Source: Perkinsus chesapeaki (taxonomy: Eukaryota > Perkinsozoa > Perkinsida > Perkinsidae). Taken from it: a DNA stretch of 47,834 bases. Where the stretch lies: the NCBI GenBank assembly GCA_013115145.1, contig JAAPAO010000245.1, forward strand, positions 1 to 47,834, read 5' to 3'. Both the position numbers and the translations under genes were made by a program. Below the pieces are notes generated by a model that searched no databases, had not been told where the DNA came from, and saw nothing but the letters and a program-made list of their open reading frames with translations. This document shows positions 1 to 10,510 of this stretch, in pieces. How positions within the stretch are numbered: position 1 is the stretch's first letter; every line of letters starts with the position of its first letter.

Positions 1-387
1 CTATATTAATTTGTTCTGGGCTTTAACTAATTTGGTCTTGGCTTTTACTAATTAGATCTTGAAATGGTGTAGTGCAACACTGTCCCATAAATTGTTCGTA
101 TTATAGTATCTCGCCTCGAATCACAGCGTGTCTAACCCGTCAGCGGCGTCACTGTCCAGGGAGTAGGTCATTAGCTATTTCAATGCTTCTGAGTTGTTAT
201 CATATATGAACAATCAAGAGCTATATCGTGTCATTTAGCGGAGCTACAAAGATACAAACTTTGTGTTCTAGGCTAGTTCTAGGTGCAATGCCTGGTACAG
301 TACAAATCAGGAGTTTAAATAGATAGTGTAGCCTCGCAGTTTGTTTTGTTTACTATTGATCGTTTTGTCAGTTTTATTCTATTTCCC
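1..387. other. 5' flank, no gene seen
   Basis: I see no convincing coding exon here on either strand. The stretch is AT-rich and leads directly into the first secreted-protein gene. A spliced leader acceptor could lie in the AG-containing sequence shortly before 388, but none stands out. Confidence 0.4.
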
Positions 388-1386
388 ATGTTCAGTTCGC
401 CCGCTCTTCTTCTTGGGTGTCTCCTCGCAGCATCATCAAACCAAGCATTGGCTGATCATGCTGATGATATTGTGACTCTCCTTAATAAAAGATTTAATGA
501 AGGTGGCCCCACTAACGATCTCTCCAAGGCTGGTGTATTGATGCATCAATGGGATGGTCTGGGAGCCGAGGACTATCAGCAATCCTGGAGGCCTTATACT
601 CCCGAGGAATGCTCCAATTCATCTTCACATGCTAATTGCCAATATTCCGATAGGATATCCTGCCTTCTTATTAACAACGATGTCCGCAACCCCGGTGATG
701 GTCGTATTCCTCTTTATACCTACACTCGTGGTGGTACTGTCGAGGACCCTGACTTCACGCAGGTTACTTGCGCTTATTCTGAGGATGGTGGTACTATGGA
801 CAGAAGCAACGCCGGGTGTGGATGCCATAACGGCGATGAACAGTGTGAGGCTTGGGGAGATAACAACTCCTGTGCTCTTGAGGGTCCCGTAGCTGACTTG
901 TCAGTTTGCTGGTGGGGTCCTAATGATCTTCAGAATATGATGGAGAACCAGAAGGGTGTCTATAACGAGGTTGTTATAAGCTCTGCTACTTATCTCAAGA
1001 ATCTACCCGAGTCCATCCAAGCATTCTTCTTCGTTGCCAACGACAGCCTCGGTGAAACCGAGACAAGAACTCAGTATGGCACCTTCAAGGCTAGTTATCC
1101 TAACGCTGATGTCCCTCTTCTTGTTCTTGACTATAACGCCGAAGAAAGTCCGTTCTTCAAGGCCGATAATACTCAGATGTACACTACGGGCGCCCCAACT
1201 ACGGGTAACGGTCTTATGACGACTCCTTCCTACGGTACCACACAAAGTGGCTGGTACCCTGAGAGCCCTGTTACGACTAGTCCCGAAGACGCCGATGGCC
1301 AGGCTGGATCGACTTCCAACGCCTACGGCAAGTCTATCACCCTCGCTGCTCTCGTTGGTGGTTTCCTCCTTTTTCTTAATCTCTAA
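388..1386 (+). CDS. Secreted cysteine-rich protein A, probably GPI-anchored
   Basis: Intronless gene of 332 residues. The reading frame stays open upstream to a TTG, but the first ATG at 388 begins a textbook signal peptide (MFSSPALLLGCLLAAS), so I start there. The mature part has nine cysteines, including a GCGC-type cluster near residue 150, then a conserved block around CWWGPNDL and YNEVVISSATYL. After about residue 275 it becomes a Thr/Ser/Pro/Gly-rich stalk and ends in a hydrophobic tail (SITLAALVGGFLLFLNL) with no charged residues behind it, the usual form of a GPI-attachment signal. The likely location is the outer cell surface. The neighbour at 2232 is a close paralogue with the same nine cysteines. 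I do not recognise the family and give no molecular function. Confidence 0.85.
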   Translation: MFSSPALLLGCLLAASSNQALADHADDIVTLLNKRFNEGGPTNDLSKAGVLMHQWDGLGAEDYQQSWRPYTPEECSNSSSHANCQYSDRISCLLINNDVRNPGDGRIPLYTYTRGGTVEDPDFTQVTCAYSEDGGTMDRSNAGCGCHNGDEQCEAWGDNNSCALEGPVADLSVCWWGPNDLQNMMENQKGVYNEVVISSATYLKNLPESIQAFFFVANDSLGETETRTQYGTFKASYPNADVPLLVLDYNAEESPFFKADNTQMYTTGAPTTGNGLMTTPSYGTTQSGWYPESPVTTSPEDADGQAGSTSNAYGKSITLAALVGGFLLFLNL

Positions 1387-1746
1387 TTTGTCTCTAAACT
1401 ATAACCTAGTTACAGATTTTCTATAATGTATCGATGTCTATGGGTCTGGGCACCCAAATTGCCATATCGGTTAAACGTTCAACTATCATTTTTGTTGCGT
1501 TCGTAGTAGAGAAATGGTGAAGTGGTGCGTGCGAAAGGCCCGGGGGGAATTTTCCCAAGTACCATCTGGGCGAATCCACTCTGCGCCGTAGAGTCTACAG
1601 CATGCATTTCGACGCTCCAATGACCCCACAATGATGTCTGTCTCTTGACCACGGCCTTGGGTGTACATAGCGCCGTGGATAGCTTCCTACTTTGTGCCCC
1701 GTTTCATAGCGACCCGTGCCAGGGTTCGCTCCTGCCAGGGAGCGTG

Positions 1747-2076
1747 ATGAGGATCAGGATCAAGAGCCTATACTCCAGAGGCTTTACTGTACAAATCAAA
1801 ATGACTATAAGCATTATTTGCTGTAGTGACACTCCTTCACTTGTAGGCACTACTTCAGCCCGATTGCAACGCATCGTGACAGTTGAGGCTACTACCTCTT
1901 CGCCAAGGAGGAAAAAAGAACAAGAAGTCCTTTGTAAATTATTTAGCGCGAATCCAGAATCATCAGATTCAGATTCCCTTGACCTGAATTCGAGTGATCC
2001 AGTACAAAATGACTCCTTCCTAATCGAGGAGGTTGACCCAACAGAACCAGTCTATTTGTTTCACAATGGTTTCTAA
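1747..2076 (+). CDS. Doubtful small ORF between the two paralogues
   Basis: An ORF of 109 residues from the ATG at 1747; the frame also stays open upstream to a TTG at 1645. Its second half is Ser/Asp/Glu-rich and hydrophilic (RRKKEQEVLCKLF, then acidic), which looks more protein-like than random sequence. There is no recognisable domain, signal peptide or paralogue in the window. It fills most of the 845-nt spacer between the two secreted-protein genes. It may be a small gene, a terminal exon, or chance. I see nothing else in 1387-2231. Confidence 0.22.
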   Translation: MRIRIKSLYSRGFTVQIKMTISIICCSDTPSLVGTTSARLQRIVTVEATTSSPRRKKEQEVLCKLFSANPESSDSDSLDLNSSDPVQNDSFLIEEVDPTEPVYLFHNGF

Positions 2077-2231
2077 ATTGGTTAGTTTAAGTTCTGTTGG
2101 TTTCTAAATGCGCTCTTTGCCGAATTCTAGCGTACGGGGAGACACACTCTGTGTTACTAAAAACCGGTCCCCGATTGCCCTGTGACTCCCGACACAGTTC
2201 AAGACTGAGGTTATTCAGTTGACCTTCAATA

Positions 2232-3239
2232 ATGTTAAGCTCTTCGGCTCTCCTATTCGGCTTCATCCTCGCGTCGCCCAGGCGTTGGGTTATTGCAGAC
2301 CATGCTGACGATGTCGTAAATATGCTGAATAAGAGGTTCAATGAAGGCCACCCAACGGACGACCTTTCAACGGCTGGTGTCTTGATGCATCAGTGGGATA
2401 ACTTGGGCGCTGAAGACTACCAGCAGTCCTGGAGGCCCTACACGTCCGAGGAGTGCACGCCCGTCTCTGCGCACGCTAACTGCCAGTACGCCGATAGAAT
2501 ATCTTGCCTCCTCATTAACAACGAGGTTCGTGACCCCAGCAACGGTCGCATTCCTTTGTTCACTTATGCACGTGGTGGTACGGTCGAGGACCCTGACTTC
2601 ACACAAGTGACGTGCTCCTACTCTGAGGATGGTGGTACTATGGACAGAGCCAACAGCGGCTGCGGTTGCCACCAAGGTGATGATAAGTGTGAAGCATTGG
2701 GCGACAATAACTCCTGTGCTCTTGAAGGATCGCAAGCGGATTTAAAGGTGTGCTGGTGGGGCCCTAATGATCTTCAAGATATGATGGAGAACCAGAAGGG
2801 TGTCTATAACGAGGTTGTTATAAGCTCTGCCACTTATCTCAAGAATCTACCCGAGTCCATCCAAGCATTCTTCTTTATCGCCAACAACAGTCTCAGTGAA
2901 ACCGAGACTAGAACTCAGTATGGCACCTTCAAGGCTAGTTACCCCGATTCTGATGTCCCTCTTATTGTCATCAACTATGATGCCAAAGAGAACCCTTTCT
3001 TCAAGGCTTCAGATCAACAAATGTACTCAACGGCTACCCCTACTCCAGGTGGTAACGTTTCCACTGCAGCTCCTTCGGAAACGACTCCCTCAGCTACAGC
3101 TACTACCCAAAGTGGTTCAAACAATGGAGATGACAACAGCAACGGCGAAGCAGGTTCTGACGCTTCCTCGAATGCACACTGTCGACATGGTGTGAGTCTT
3201 GCTGCTCTCATGCTCGCTTTCTATTTCATAATACAGTAA
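2232..3239 (+). CDS. Secreted cysteine-rich protein B, probably GPI-anchored
   Basis: Intronless gene of 335 residues starting at the ATG at 2232, with an AG 13 nt upstream that could serve for trans-splicing. It has a signal peptide (MLSSSALLFGFILAS), the same nine mature cysteines as the gene at 388, a longer Ser/Thr/Asn-rich stalk and a hydrophobic C-terminal tail (GVSLAALMLAFYFIIQ) that fits GPI anchoring. The two proteins align almost end to end. The 5' halves differ at many synonymous positions, but the segment at 2779-2875 is nearly identical to 935-1031 of the first gene, which points to gene conversion. Function is unknown. A surface or secreted role is inferred only from the targeting signals. 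Confidence 0.85.
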   Translation: MLSSSALLFGFILASPRRWVIADHADDVVNMLNKRFNEGHPTDDLSTAGVLMHQWDNLGAEDYQQSWRPYTSEECTPVSAHANCQYADRISCLLINNEVRDPSNGRIPLFTYARGGTVEDPDFTQVTCSYSEDGGTMDRANSGCGCHQGDDKCEALGDNNSCALEGSQADLKVCWWGPNDLQDMMENQKGVYNEVVISSATYLKNLPESIQAFFFIANNSLSETETRTQYGTFKASYPDSDVPLIVINYDAKENPFFKASDQQMYSTATPTPGGNVSTAAPSETTPSATATTQSGSNNGDDNSNGEAGSDASSNAHCRHGVSLAALMLAFYFIIQ

Positions 3240-3860
3240 TTTATACAGCGTGCCTCTTAAGACTGTAGTATCCTACCACATCGAGAACCTCTTTCAAAAG
3301 TTTCTGCGACCGGCCTTCTCGAGGCTGTTATCTGAGGCCTGTTTTGCGTTTCAAGTATCCTGCGCCATCACCTTGCCTGCTGGTAACTTCCCTGGGGAAA
3401 ACTATAACGACCTTTGGGCCTCATCGGGGCGGCCAAAATGACACCAAGTAACGCAGAATCGAGCTTGCTAAGCGGGCATCAGGAAGTTGTCGAATGGTGA
3501 CCGACTCCGACAGCTCATTGCATACAAATATCATCCCTCCTGCTACGACCATTGTTCACCTTTCTGTGCTCGAAAATTCTTGTCCTCTTGTTGTTTCAGT
3601 TACGTGTGAAGATCACACGCTGCCACGTGAGCTGTGCTGCAAGCACTCCCGAGCACCGTCGGTTAACAGTCAGAAATCCTGGTGCTGGCATCGTACGGAT
3701 CTTAGGCTTCAAGTGCTTCTATCGTTAAAAGCGATGGAAAATAAAACAAGCAGACGAACTGCGAAGATCTCATAGTAAAGAATGTACACGAGATACAATT
3801 TAATTGTAACGAACGCACAGACAAGAATTGAAACTGCAACCCTACAGGGCGAAACGATTT
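3240..3860. other. Convergent intergenic spacer
   Basis: This lies between the 3' end of the plus-strand secreted-protein gene and the 3' end of the minus-strand AP endonuclease gene. Short ORFs occur but none has coding character or matching splice signals. It should hold the 3' ends of both transcripts. Confidence 0.5.
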
Positions 3861-5809
3861 CTAATCGTCGAGTTCGACAACTTCATCAGACTCTTCCTTT
3901 CGGTCGCTTCCAGTAGGGCCACTTGGTTTAGACGTAGACGTATCATCTGCCTGCCCGGCTTTGTCGATATCCTTGGATGTTGCAGGCGATAGTCGAATGG
4001 TGGCTAGAAGTGGGGCATGGTCGCTTCCCATGAACCCCTTCCGCTCCTTTCCGACACCCAAGTTATCAACACTCACTATCTGACAAAGCGACAACGTTTG
4101 AAATATGAATGTATGGAAAATCGCTATAGTCGAGGTCAGAGTATCTACAAGTGCGAGGCTGGTGACCAAAGAAACCTTCACGGTTCGGAAAACTAAGATC
4201 ATTACTGACAGATCCAGACGGAATTGGTTCACGAATTTGACAGGTGCGAGTCCCCGATGGAGTGACGCCATCCTTCACTTACATCATCCTTCATGGACTC
4301 CGGCACAAGAACGTAATCGATCCTCATTCCTTTGCCATAAAAGCGACCGTACCTGTCGTTGGAACTGCTAATGATTTTGCAACTGAACACGCAAATCCTC
4401 AATGCACCATGTGACACATGCTCAATTTCGACCTGACCAAGTGCTAACAAATAGGCTGCCAAATATAAAATGTATTTCACGCTAAAGTATTCAACTTACT
4501 CAGGTGGATTCGGTGGCTTCCCCGGCGCGCCCCTCCACGTCGCGTCCTTGTCCCAATCCTCAGCAGGATGGCACTGTCGATAGGCATCAATCAGCCCTCC
4601 AGCGTCGAGCAGGTCCGAAAACCTATCGACAGCTTATCAAGCGTGCAATGACATCCAAACAGACCTATCCTGCTCGGCCTTGGTGAAACCTGGCTGACCG
4701 ACGTCGTCTGCAGCCAAGCCATGACTTTGCTTCTGTTGTCGAAACCAAGCTGGATCAGGGCCGACATCATCCCACTTAGCAGCTACATTCTGAAGTGAAT
4801 GAGAGACTTGCGAATGCATCGGGAGATAACACGTTTCTCCAGAGTATTCAAGGCAGTGGAAATGAAGTCACATTCACAGACACAGCTGTGGAGCTTGTAG
4901 GTGAAGTAGTAGCCTACCAGATCTCCCAACCATATGGCCCGCTTTTCCTTCTCCTTCGCTTCTTTCAGAAAACTCTTAACCTCAAAGTCGAACCGTCGTC
5001 GTTTGGCAAAAGACTCGTCAGTCCATCCATTATTCGGCACTGAAGTAGTGAAGAGTGCACGGTAAGAATAACTATTTGCGCACCATAGGTGAGTAACAAT
5101 TGTAAGTTAGCAGCGTCAAAGTCGGCCAGAATAACTCTGCCCTCTGGGTGGTGAAAGCCCTCCCCCACGGTTCCAGGTAACTTAAACTGAACTCGGTCGG
5201 GCTTTGGCATCTTCCTCATAAACATGCCGACGCCAGCCTGACAGCCCAGAGCCTGCAGAGCAACCGTGAGTAGCTCACCTGTTTGATCCGCCTTAGACTG
5301 AAATAAAGCTGGTCAAAGCCACACTGGCGCGTGAGGAAGTTGACAACAAGATCTCGCTCGGCGCCCTGACTGCTGTTAACCCGATCTATCGTACCCGAGG
5401 GGGAGCATGACTCACACGACATTCGAACCTGTCACATAAACCTCGCCATCGTCCCCTTCTTTTCAGACTCCACTCCTTATCGTCTCAACAACTTCAGCAC
5501 GAAAGCAGTCCCGTAAGCAACTAGCTCGGCCCTTCACGTTACTTCGCAAACACACAAGACGTTAACGCCTCTTTCCTTTACAACTCGGGCAATCTCTTTC
5601 GCCGTCTCTTTGTTCTTGATTCGATTCAACAGACTATCTAAATGCGACAGGACCCTGTGTACAAACGCCCTCAGCGGCGCACCTGCGTTCCAGGCCATCA
5701 ATCGTACTGTGTCCGGCATCGCTGTCACCGAAGCCGTCTTTGGTATCTTTGCGGACTTTGGGTTTTCGACTTTCTTGAAAAAGTCCGTGAGGAGCGCGTT
5801 TCTTTTCAT
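3861..5809 (-). CDS. APEX1: AP endonuclease (ExoIII/APE1 family)
   Basis: Eight exons joined in phase give 414 residues: 5809-5543, 5428-5279, 5237-5084, 5039-4918, 4789-4665, 4622-4500, 4367-4283, 4079-3861. Exons 3-4 create TYVPNNGW and exons 4-5 create GDLN across splice junctions. Family motifs appear in order: LMAWN (about residue 36), catalytic Glu89 in VCE, YVPNN, GDLNV (about 230), RIDYVLV (Asp331) and GSDHAP (Asp361/His362). The enzyme cuts DNA 5' of abasic sites in base excision repair. The N-terminus carries NALLTDFF, resembling a PCNA-binding PIP box with Gln replaced by Asn, and the C-terminus is an acidic, Ser-rich tail. The exon 7 acceptor could alternatively be 15 nt further in. 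It follows PARN on the same strand after 208 nt. Confidence 0.93.
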
Positions 5810-6017
5810 TTCCTTTAACTAGGTGTAAAGCACTCCCAAACTGTAACTCAACACTCCACCCCAGGTATTCTGAAACGGTTATGTCGGAAATGTAATTCGC
5901 CTGATAGGAGCATGTTTCATCAATAACATGCCGTCTACTTGCAATTGAACGGAGCAGTCATCCAACCCGAACAGCCTCCATAACGCGGCGTCGCTCCGGT
6001 GCCTGAAAATGCCAATT

Positions 6018-9000
6018 TCAAAAGTCTGAGGCATTTCCTACTGGTGGCGGTGGCCTCACCAACTCCTTGTGTGTCTCTGAGTGAGCTGTGTCATCCAGCT
6101 TTGCCAGGTTGTCCTTATGCTTCTGGTATCTACTCTGCCAATGACAACACCTACTATCGGGATGGCCTACTCATCATAGGTATAAAGATCGAAGCTCCTA
6201 TGGTCTCGGTCCATCATGTCGTAGATTTGTCGTATGCTTTCAGCGTCCTCGTCATTCCTAGCCATAACCCAACATGACCCCACCCCAGCTGAGGAGGCCT
6301 GCCCGGCCGATGGCTGTACAAATGCGATGTTCACCCAAACTGGAGACCAAACCTGATAAAAAGGAGTTCAGATGAAATGGCTGGGTGGTAAAGGGGCAAT
6401 TTACCTTCATAACTTCCCATTTAGTCCAAGCAGTTGGGAAATTGGTCATATAGAAATGTCGCTGCATATCAGTCTCATCCCGCCCAGCTATGTTCAGCAC
6501 GTTCGGCTGAGATTTAACCAACCGTACCTGTCAACAACCACTCAACACACCAAACCCTTCATGGTGACCTTACCCGATTGATCGATACTGGCAAAAGTTG
6601 CTGAATCGACAGACTCTTCTTCGAGATAGCCACATTTGCGCTGTCCTTGAAAAGTAACTGCTCCCACCAATCCTCTCCACCTCCTCAATAAGCCCCATGC
6701 CCACCTGAGTGTTGATGTCGAGACCTTTCCGTGAGCATATCTCTGCCAACTGCAACAGGCACACCAGCGCCGTCATCATAGCGTCGTATCTTTCCAATAA
6801 CATGGGAATCAACAACCGTAATGCCCAAACCCACCCAGCATCATGGGACATGTCGATGGCAGGCTTCTCCATCAGATCTATCGTATCTTCGCTGTCATCG
6901 CTGGAGTGATCTGATTCGCTACTCGACCCATCACTGCTGATGAACAGCCGACGTGCGGCGTGTGGAGGCCTGAAGAGTGCCACTATTTTCCGATACGTTC
7001 CCGAAAATCGCCGACTCACCGAATGGAAGCATCGGTCTCTCCATCGACCAGGTCAACCAGATCCATCCGGAGCCTGTGCTGCTGAGATGCGGTATCACCT
7101 AAACCGGGACGAAGGGGGCCGATAAGCTATATAGAGTGATACAACCCCGCGGTTAGTGTATGCCTACTATGCTCTTGTATATGTCGCTGCGCCATGAAAT
7201 CACACAGGCTCTTCAAGGTGGCTGGAGGGTTTAGCGGCGACAGAAACTCATGGGTCTGAACAGGGAAATGTAGCCAGTTTTGGGACTAGTCGAACCAACC
7301 TCAGCCAGGTACTTAGTGTCCAGCACTCCTCCCTTAAACCTCTCCGTCCACTTGTCCTTAAACTCGCTCACCGTCGATGGCAACGCTTCGTACCTTTCCA
7401 TCCGTCCCCAAGCCACCCACAAGCCTCTCGAAGCCCTACAGTCTATGTTGCGCATGCAACACGTCCAGGAAGCAGTTGTGGCCGACAATGACCTTATCGG
7501 CCGCCGCATCCAACAGAGAGCGCACCCCAACTTGAATGGTCGTCTGTTCCAGGTCCGCCTGTGACGCCATTTGCCTTCAACCCTCCGTCTCTAACTACCT
7601 CTATTTCCTTTATCTGTGTATCATAAAGCTGATCCTGACTGCGATACACTACCAACATCCTCTCCCCATCAGATGCCCTCCTTGAAGAGTAGGAATAAAG
7701 GTTAGGGTACTCTGCCGCTATAACACTATGCATTAATAGGCGCTGGAAGGCTGACGACATGGGAACCTATCAGGGGCAGCTGCTGTCGGATGATGATGAT
7801 GATCACACAGTGCTACGCACATACTTGGGAGTGAATGGTGTTTTATAAGTCAAGTATCAGCAGGACATCCGATACGAAGTCGGAATGTATCACAAAATAT
7901 GTGCAGCAACAGCACAAGTGTCTATAGAGGAGAAGACAAGGTAAAGGCTGTGGCCCGCTTCGGGCGTTTGGAGACCTGTAAGCCCCTTGTATGAGCCAAG
8001 ACACTATACAAGTAAGTGTTGATGAATTTATGTCCTGGGCTAGGAGCGATTATATACAACAATAGAAGCGAGAACATTATAGTAGTAGTGCTAGTATAGC
8101 ACGCGCCATGTAGCCTTCCCCCAGGCGTGGTCATCCTACCTCCAAGTTGTTAGTCCCATAAGGATCTCCTCTTAGCCATTCGTTAATAGCATCCTTCACA
8201 CTATTAATCATATCCAGATCAGGCCCAGGTGCTATCTCCGGTGGCGCCTATACAGCTCCTATGCCATGCCCCACACTCCTCCCACCGCCTCCGCCGCCGA
8301 GCTCACCGGTGTAACCTCTGACGCCGCCTTACTGCTCGCTTGCTGCTGCATTTGCCGTATCTCCGCAATTCGCTGCTCCATCACCGACTCTAGATCACCA
8401 CTGACTCTGGTAACAGAGCTCATTCACTTTCCTACTTTTGGTCCTCTCCTGATCTGGCCTGAGCCACCCTACACCATTCCTAATACACTCGTTAAGGTCG
8501 AAGCCGGCCTCGGATAGAAAGTTCATAGCAGTTACGGAGACCATGAACGCATCGGAGTCCTGGACGCCACTAGCTGGGGTCGAGCCTGAATGTAGCCTCA
8601 ATCGCCGATCGACATCCCGCACTCACCATTAGCCTGCTGCTGCAGTAGAGCCGCTGGTTTATTGATCGTCGAGGTTCGCTGTGGCCACATGTAGACGCTA
8701 AATGGTGCCAGACGCCATCTGGAGAGAGGGGATTAGCAGAGGAGCCAGTAGAGGTGCTATCATAGACCTCAAGAGCAAATAATGTGGTATAATGGTTATA
8801 CTATGGATGGGGGAGCTTAACTGTTGCAGCGGCGGCGCTGCTGTTCAGTTACAAAAGGGAGTATTATGCATTGTCAATAATATCTATTCTCATTGAATCA
8901 TAGAGCTCATTAAATCCAATTATTGAACAATTATAGAGGAACTGAAAGCTTAATAACCTTGGTACTCAATTCTTCAGTACAACTGGGTACCATATAAACA

Positions 9001-9812
9001 TTTACTTCCTTATCACCAGTGACAGCTATTATTATTAGTATCATCGATGTGTACTTGCACAGGGCTACACAGAATGCACAATACACTTTACAGCTCAACA
9101 GCAAGTGCCAAGAGCTGATGAAGCCTCTACGAGGTTATGCTTTACACTACTAAAAACCTATTATAAACTATATTGAAAGACCACACTCCCTTGAGCCCAT
9201 CACCCAGTACACATCTTCTCACCAATTCCGCACACAACATATCCTAGCTTCTACACTTCAGGGCAGATAGACCTCGCTTCGACCTTAGATTCTTCCAACT
9301 TGCCCATCCCAAGTAGCCTACCCGTTATTTTGCCGTGTCACCGCACATAGCCCCATCTGTAGGGGTAAGAAGTTCCTTGCCCCCGAGCAGTAGGCTTCAT
9401 ATACCTTATCCAGCCCTATGTGCCTGAACACACACTCTCTCTCTAAGACGCCCTTGAATTAATATGTGGCACACAAGTGCATAAAGTGGAGTTCGGTAGG
9501 GAAAATTCCGCCCTTACTTAGTTCACAGAAATGCCAGCACAGCCCCGAACTTACCTTTCCTCCTGAGAAAGAAGCAAGCCTGTAAGCTCAAAATCAATGG
9601 TTAAAAAATCACACTTGTGAATCTCTTGAAGGAGCACTGGTCGGAGCTGAACAAGGATGAGGTTTTCGCCACAGTGATGATAGTGTTACTTTGTCCCAAT
9701 TATGTCGAGTAACTACACTAAAGCTCCTCCTCGTGAACGCTGCTGCGACTGCTGGTACTGCAGACCGGGGAAGGCGCCTTACGTGTGATGATGAATGGGA
9801 TAGCAGGGACAT
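6018..9812 (-). CDS. PARN: Poly(A)-specific ribonuclease PARN, mitochondrial-type N-terminus
   Basis: Eighteen exons join in phase to 668 residues (human PARN is about 640): 9812-9690, 9646-9555, 9423-9322, 8718-8627, 8585-8436, 8389-8307, 8247-8140, 7766-7599, 7558-7440, 7393-7300, 7255-7143, 7073-7020, 6969-6835, 6789-6705, 6645-6574, 6527-6405, 6352-6171, 6129-6018. All DEDD residues are visible: Asp59/Glu61 in TIDFELTGL, Asp371 in GVLDTKYL, and His475/Asp480 in SHDAGYD. Other family blocks are FLPLQMGLCAV, GFDLNECIRNGVGWL and VIVGHNCFLDVLH. A C-terminal RNA-binding-like region follows (HFYMTNFP, then VWVNIAFVQP). The enzyme removes poly(A) tails 3' to 5'. The first 41 residues are Arg/Ser-rich without acids before Asp40 (LPRSAVPAVAAAFTRRSFSV), a mitochondrial-presequence pattern. 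Most introns are 40-60 nt; intron 3 is 603 nt. Confidence 0.94.
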
Positions 9813-10510
9813 GAACAACAACAAGCAGCCTATACATCGGCGAATATAACAGTACGTCACCAGTGTGGGATATAAAACTAAGCATCTACATGGTACAAGC
9901 AAACACCAGGAATAATTGACTGTATATAACTGTTGTTATATACTTATGCTAAAGGGTATAATATTATATCGTAACATATATTACAATATACTTCATACAT
10001 TAGATATAATGATGATGATTGATACATTATAATAAGGAATTACTATATTATACTGTTATGGTACAATATGGTAATATATATATATAAGACTAAACAGTAC
10101 ACTACTATCTCACAGTACCACTGCACAAAACTGATAATAGTATAATTAATATTCTTTCTCACTCTACACTCGTCAGCCAGAAAAGCAGTGTAGCTAGCAC
10201 GGGGCAATACTAATGAACTGAATGTGACTTGGTATATAGTAAAATGATACCGCTCGAAAAATTGGTAAACGATCCCCCCCCCAATTGATAACTCAAAGTC
10301 AAACGATATAAAACAAGTATCTTACGCAGGAGTAACCAGAAAACTGATAATGTGATTAAATCGAAGAGGCGACGCGGCCTGAGGGCTGATCGGCACAGAG
10401 AGTCGGAGGAGGCAAATGGGATGCACTAAATTCTTATTTTTTCATTGGGAGCATATACTCCACAGGAATTAGTGTACTTGGAGGAGCACTGCGGTGCTCC
10501 AAGCACATCA
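9813..10510. other. AT-rich intergenic spacer
   Basis: This separates the start of PARN from the stop of the JmjC gene, both on the minus strand. The stretch 9910-10150 is very AT-rich with short TA runs (for example around 10070-10085). A run of nine C lies near 10275-10282. I see no exon. It should contain the PARN promoter or trans-splice acceptor and the 3' end of the next gene. Confidence 0.5.

Noticed and set aside
10283-10310. Minus-strand text SFDFELS resembling PARN motif I
   Set aside because: It has a stop just upstream and no matching exons; the true motif I is at about 9590-9570 in a well-formed exon.
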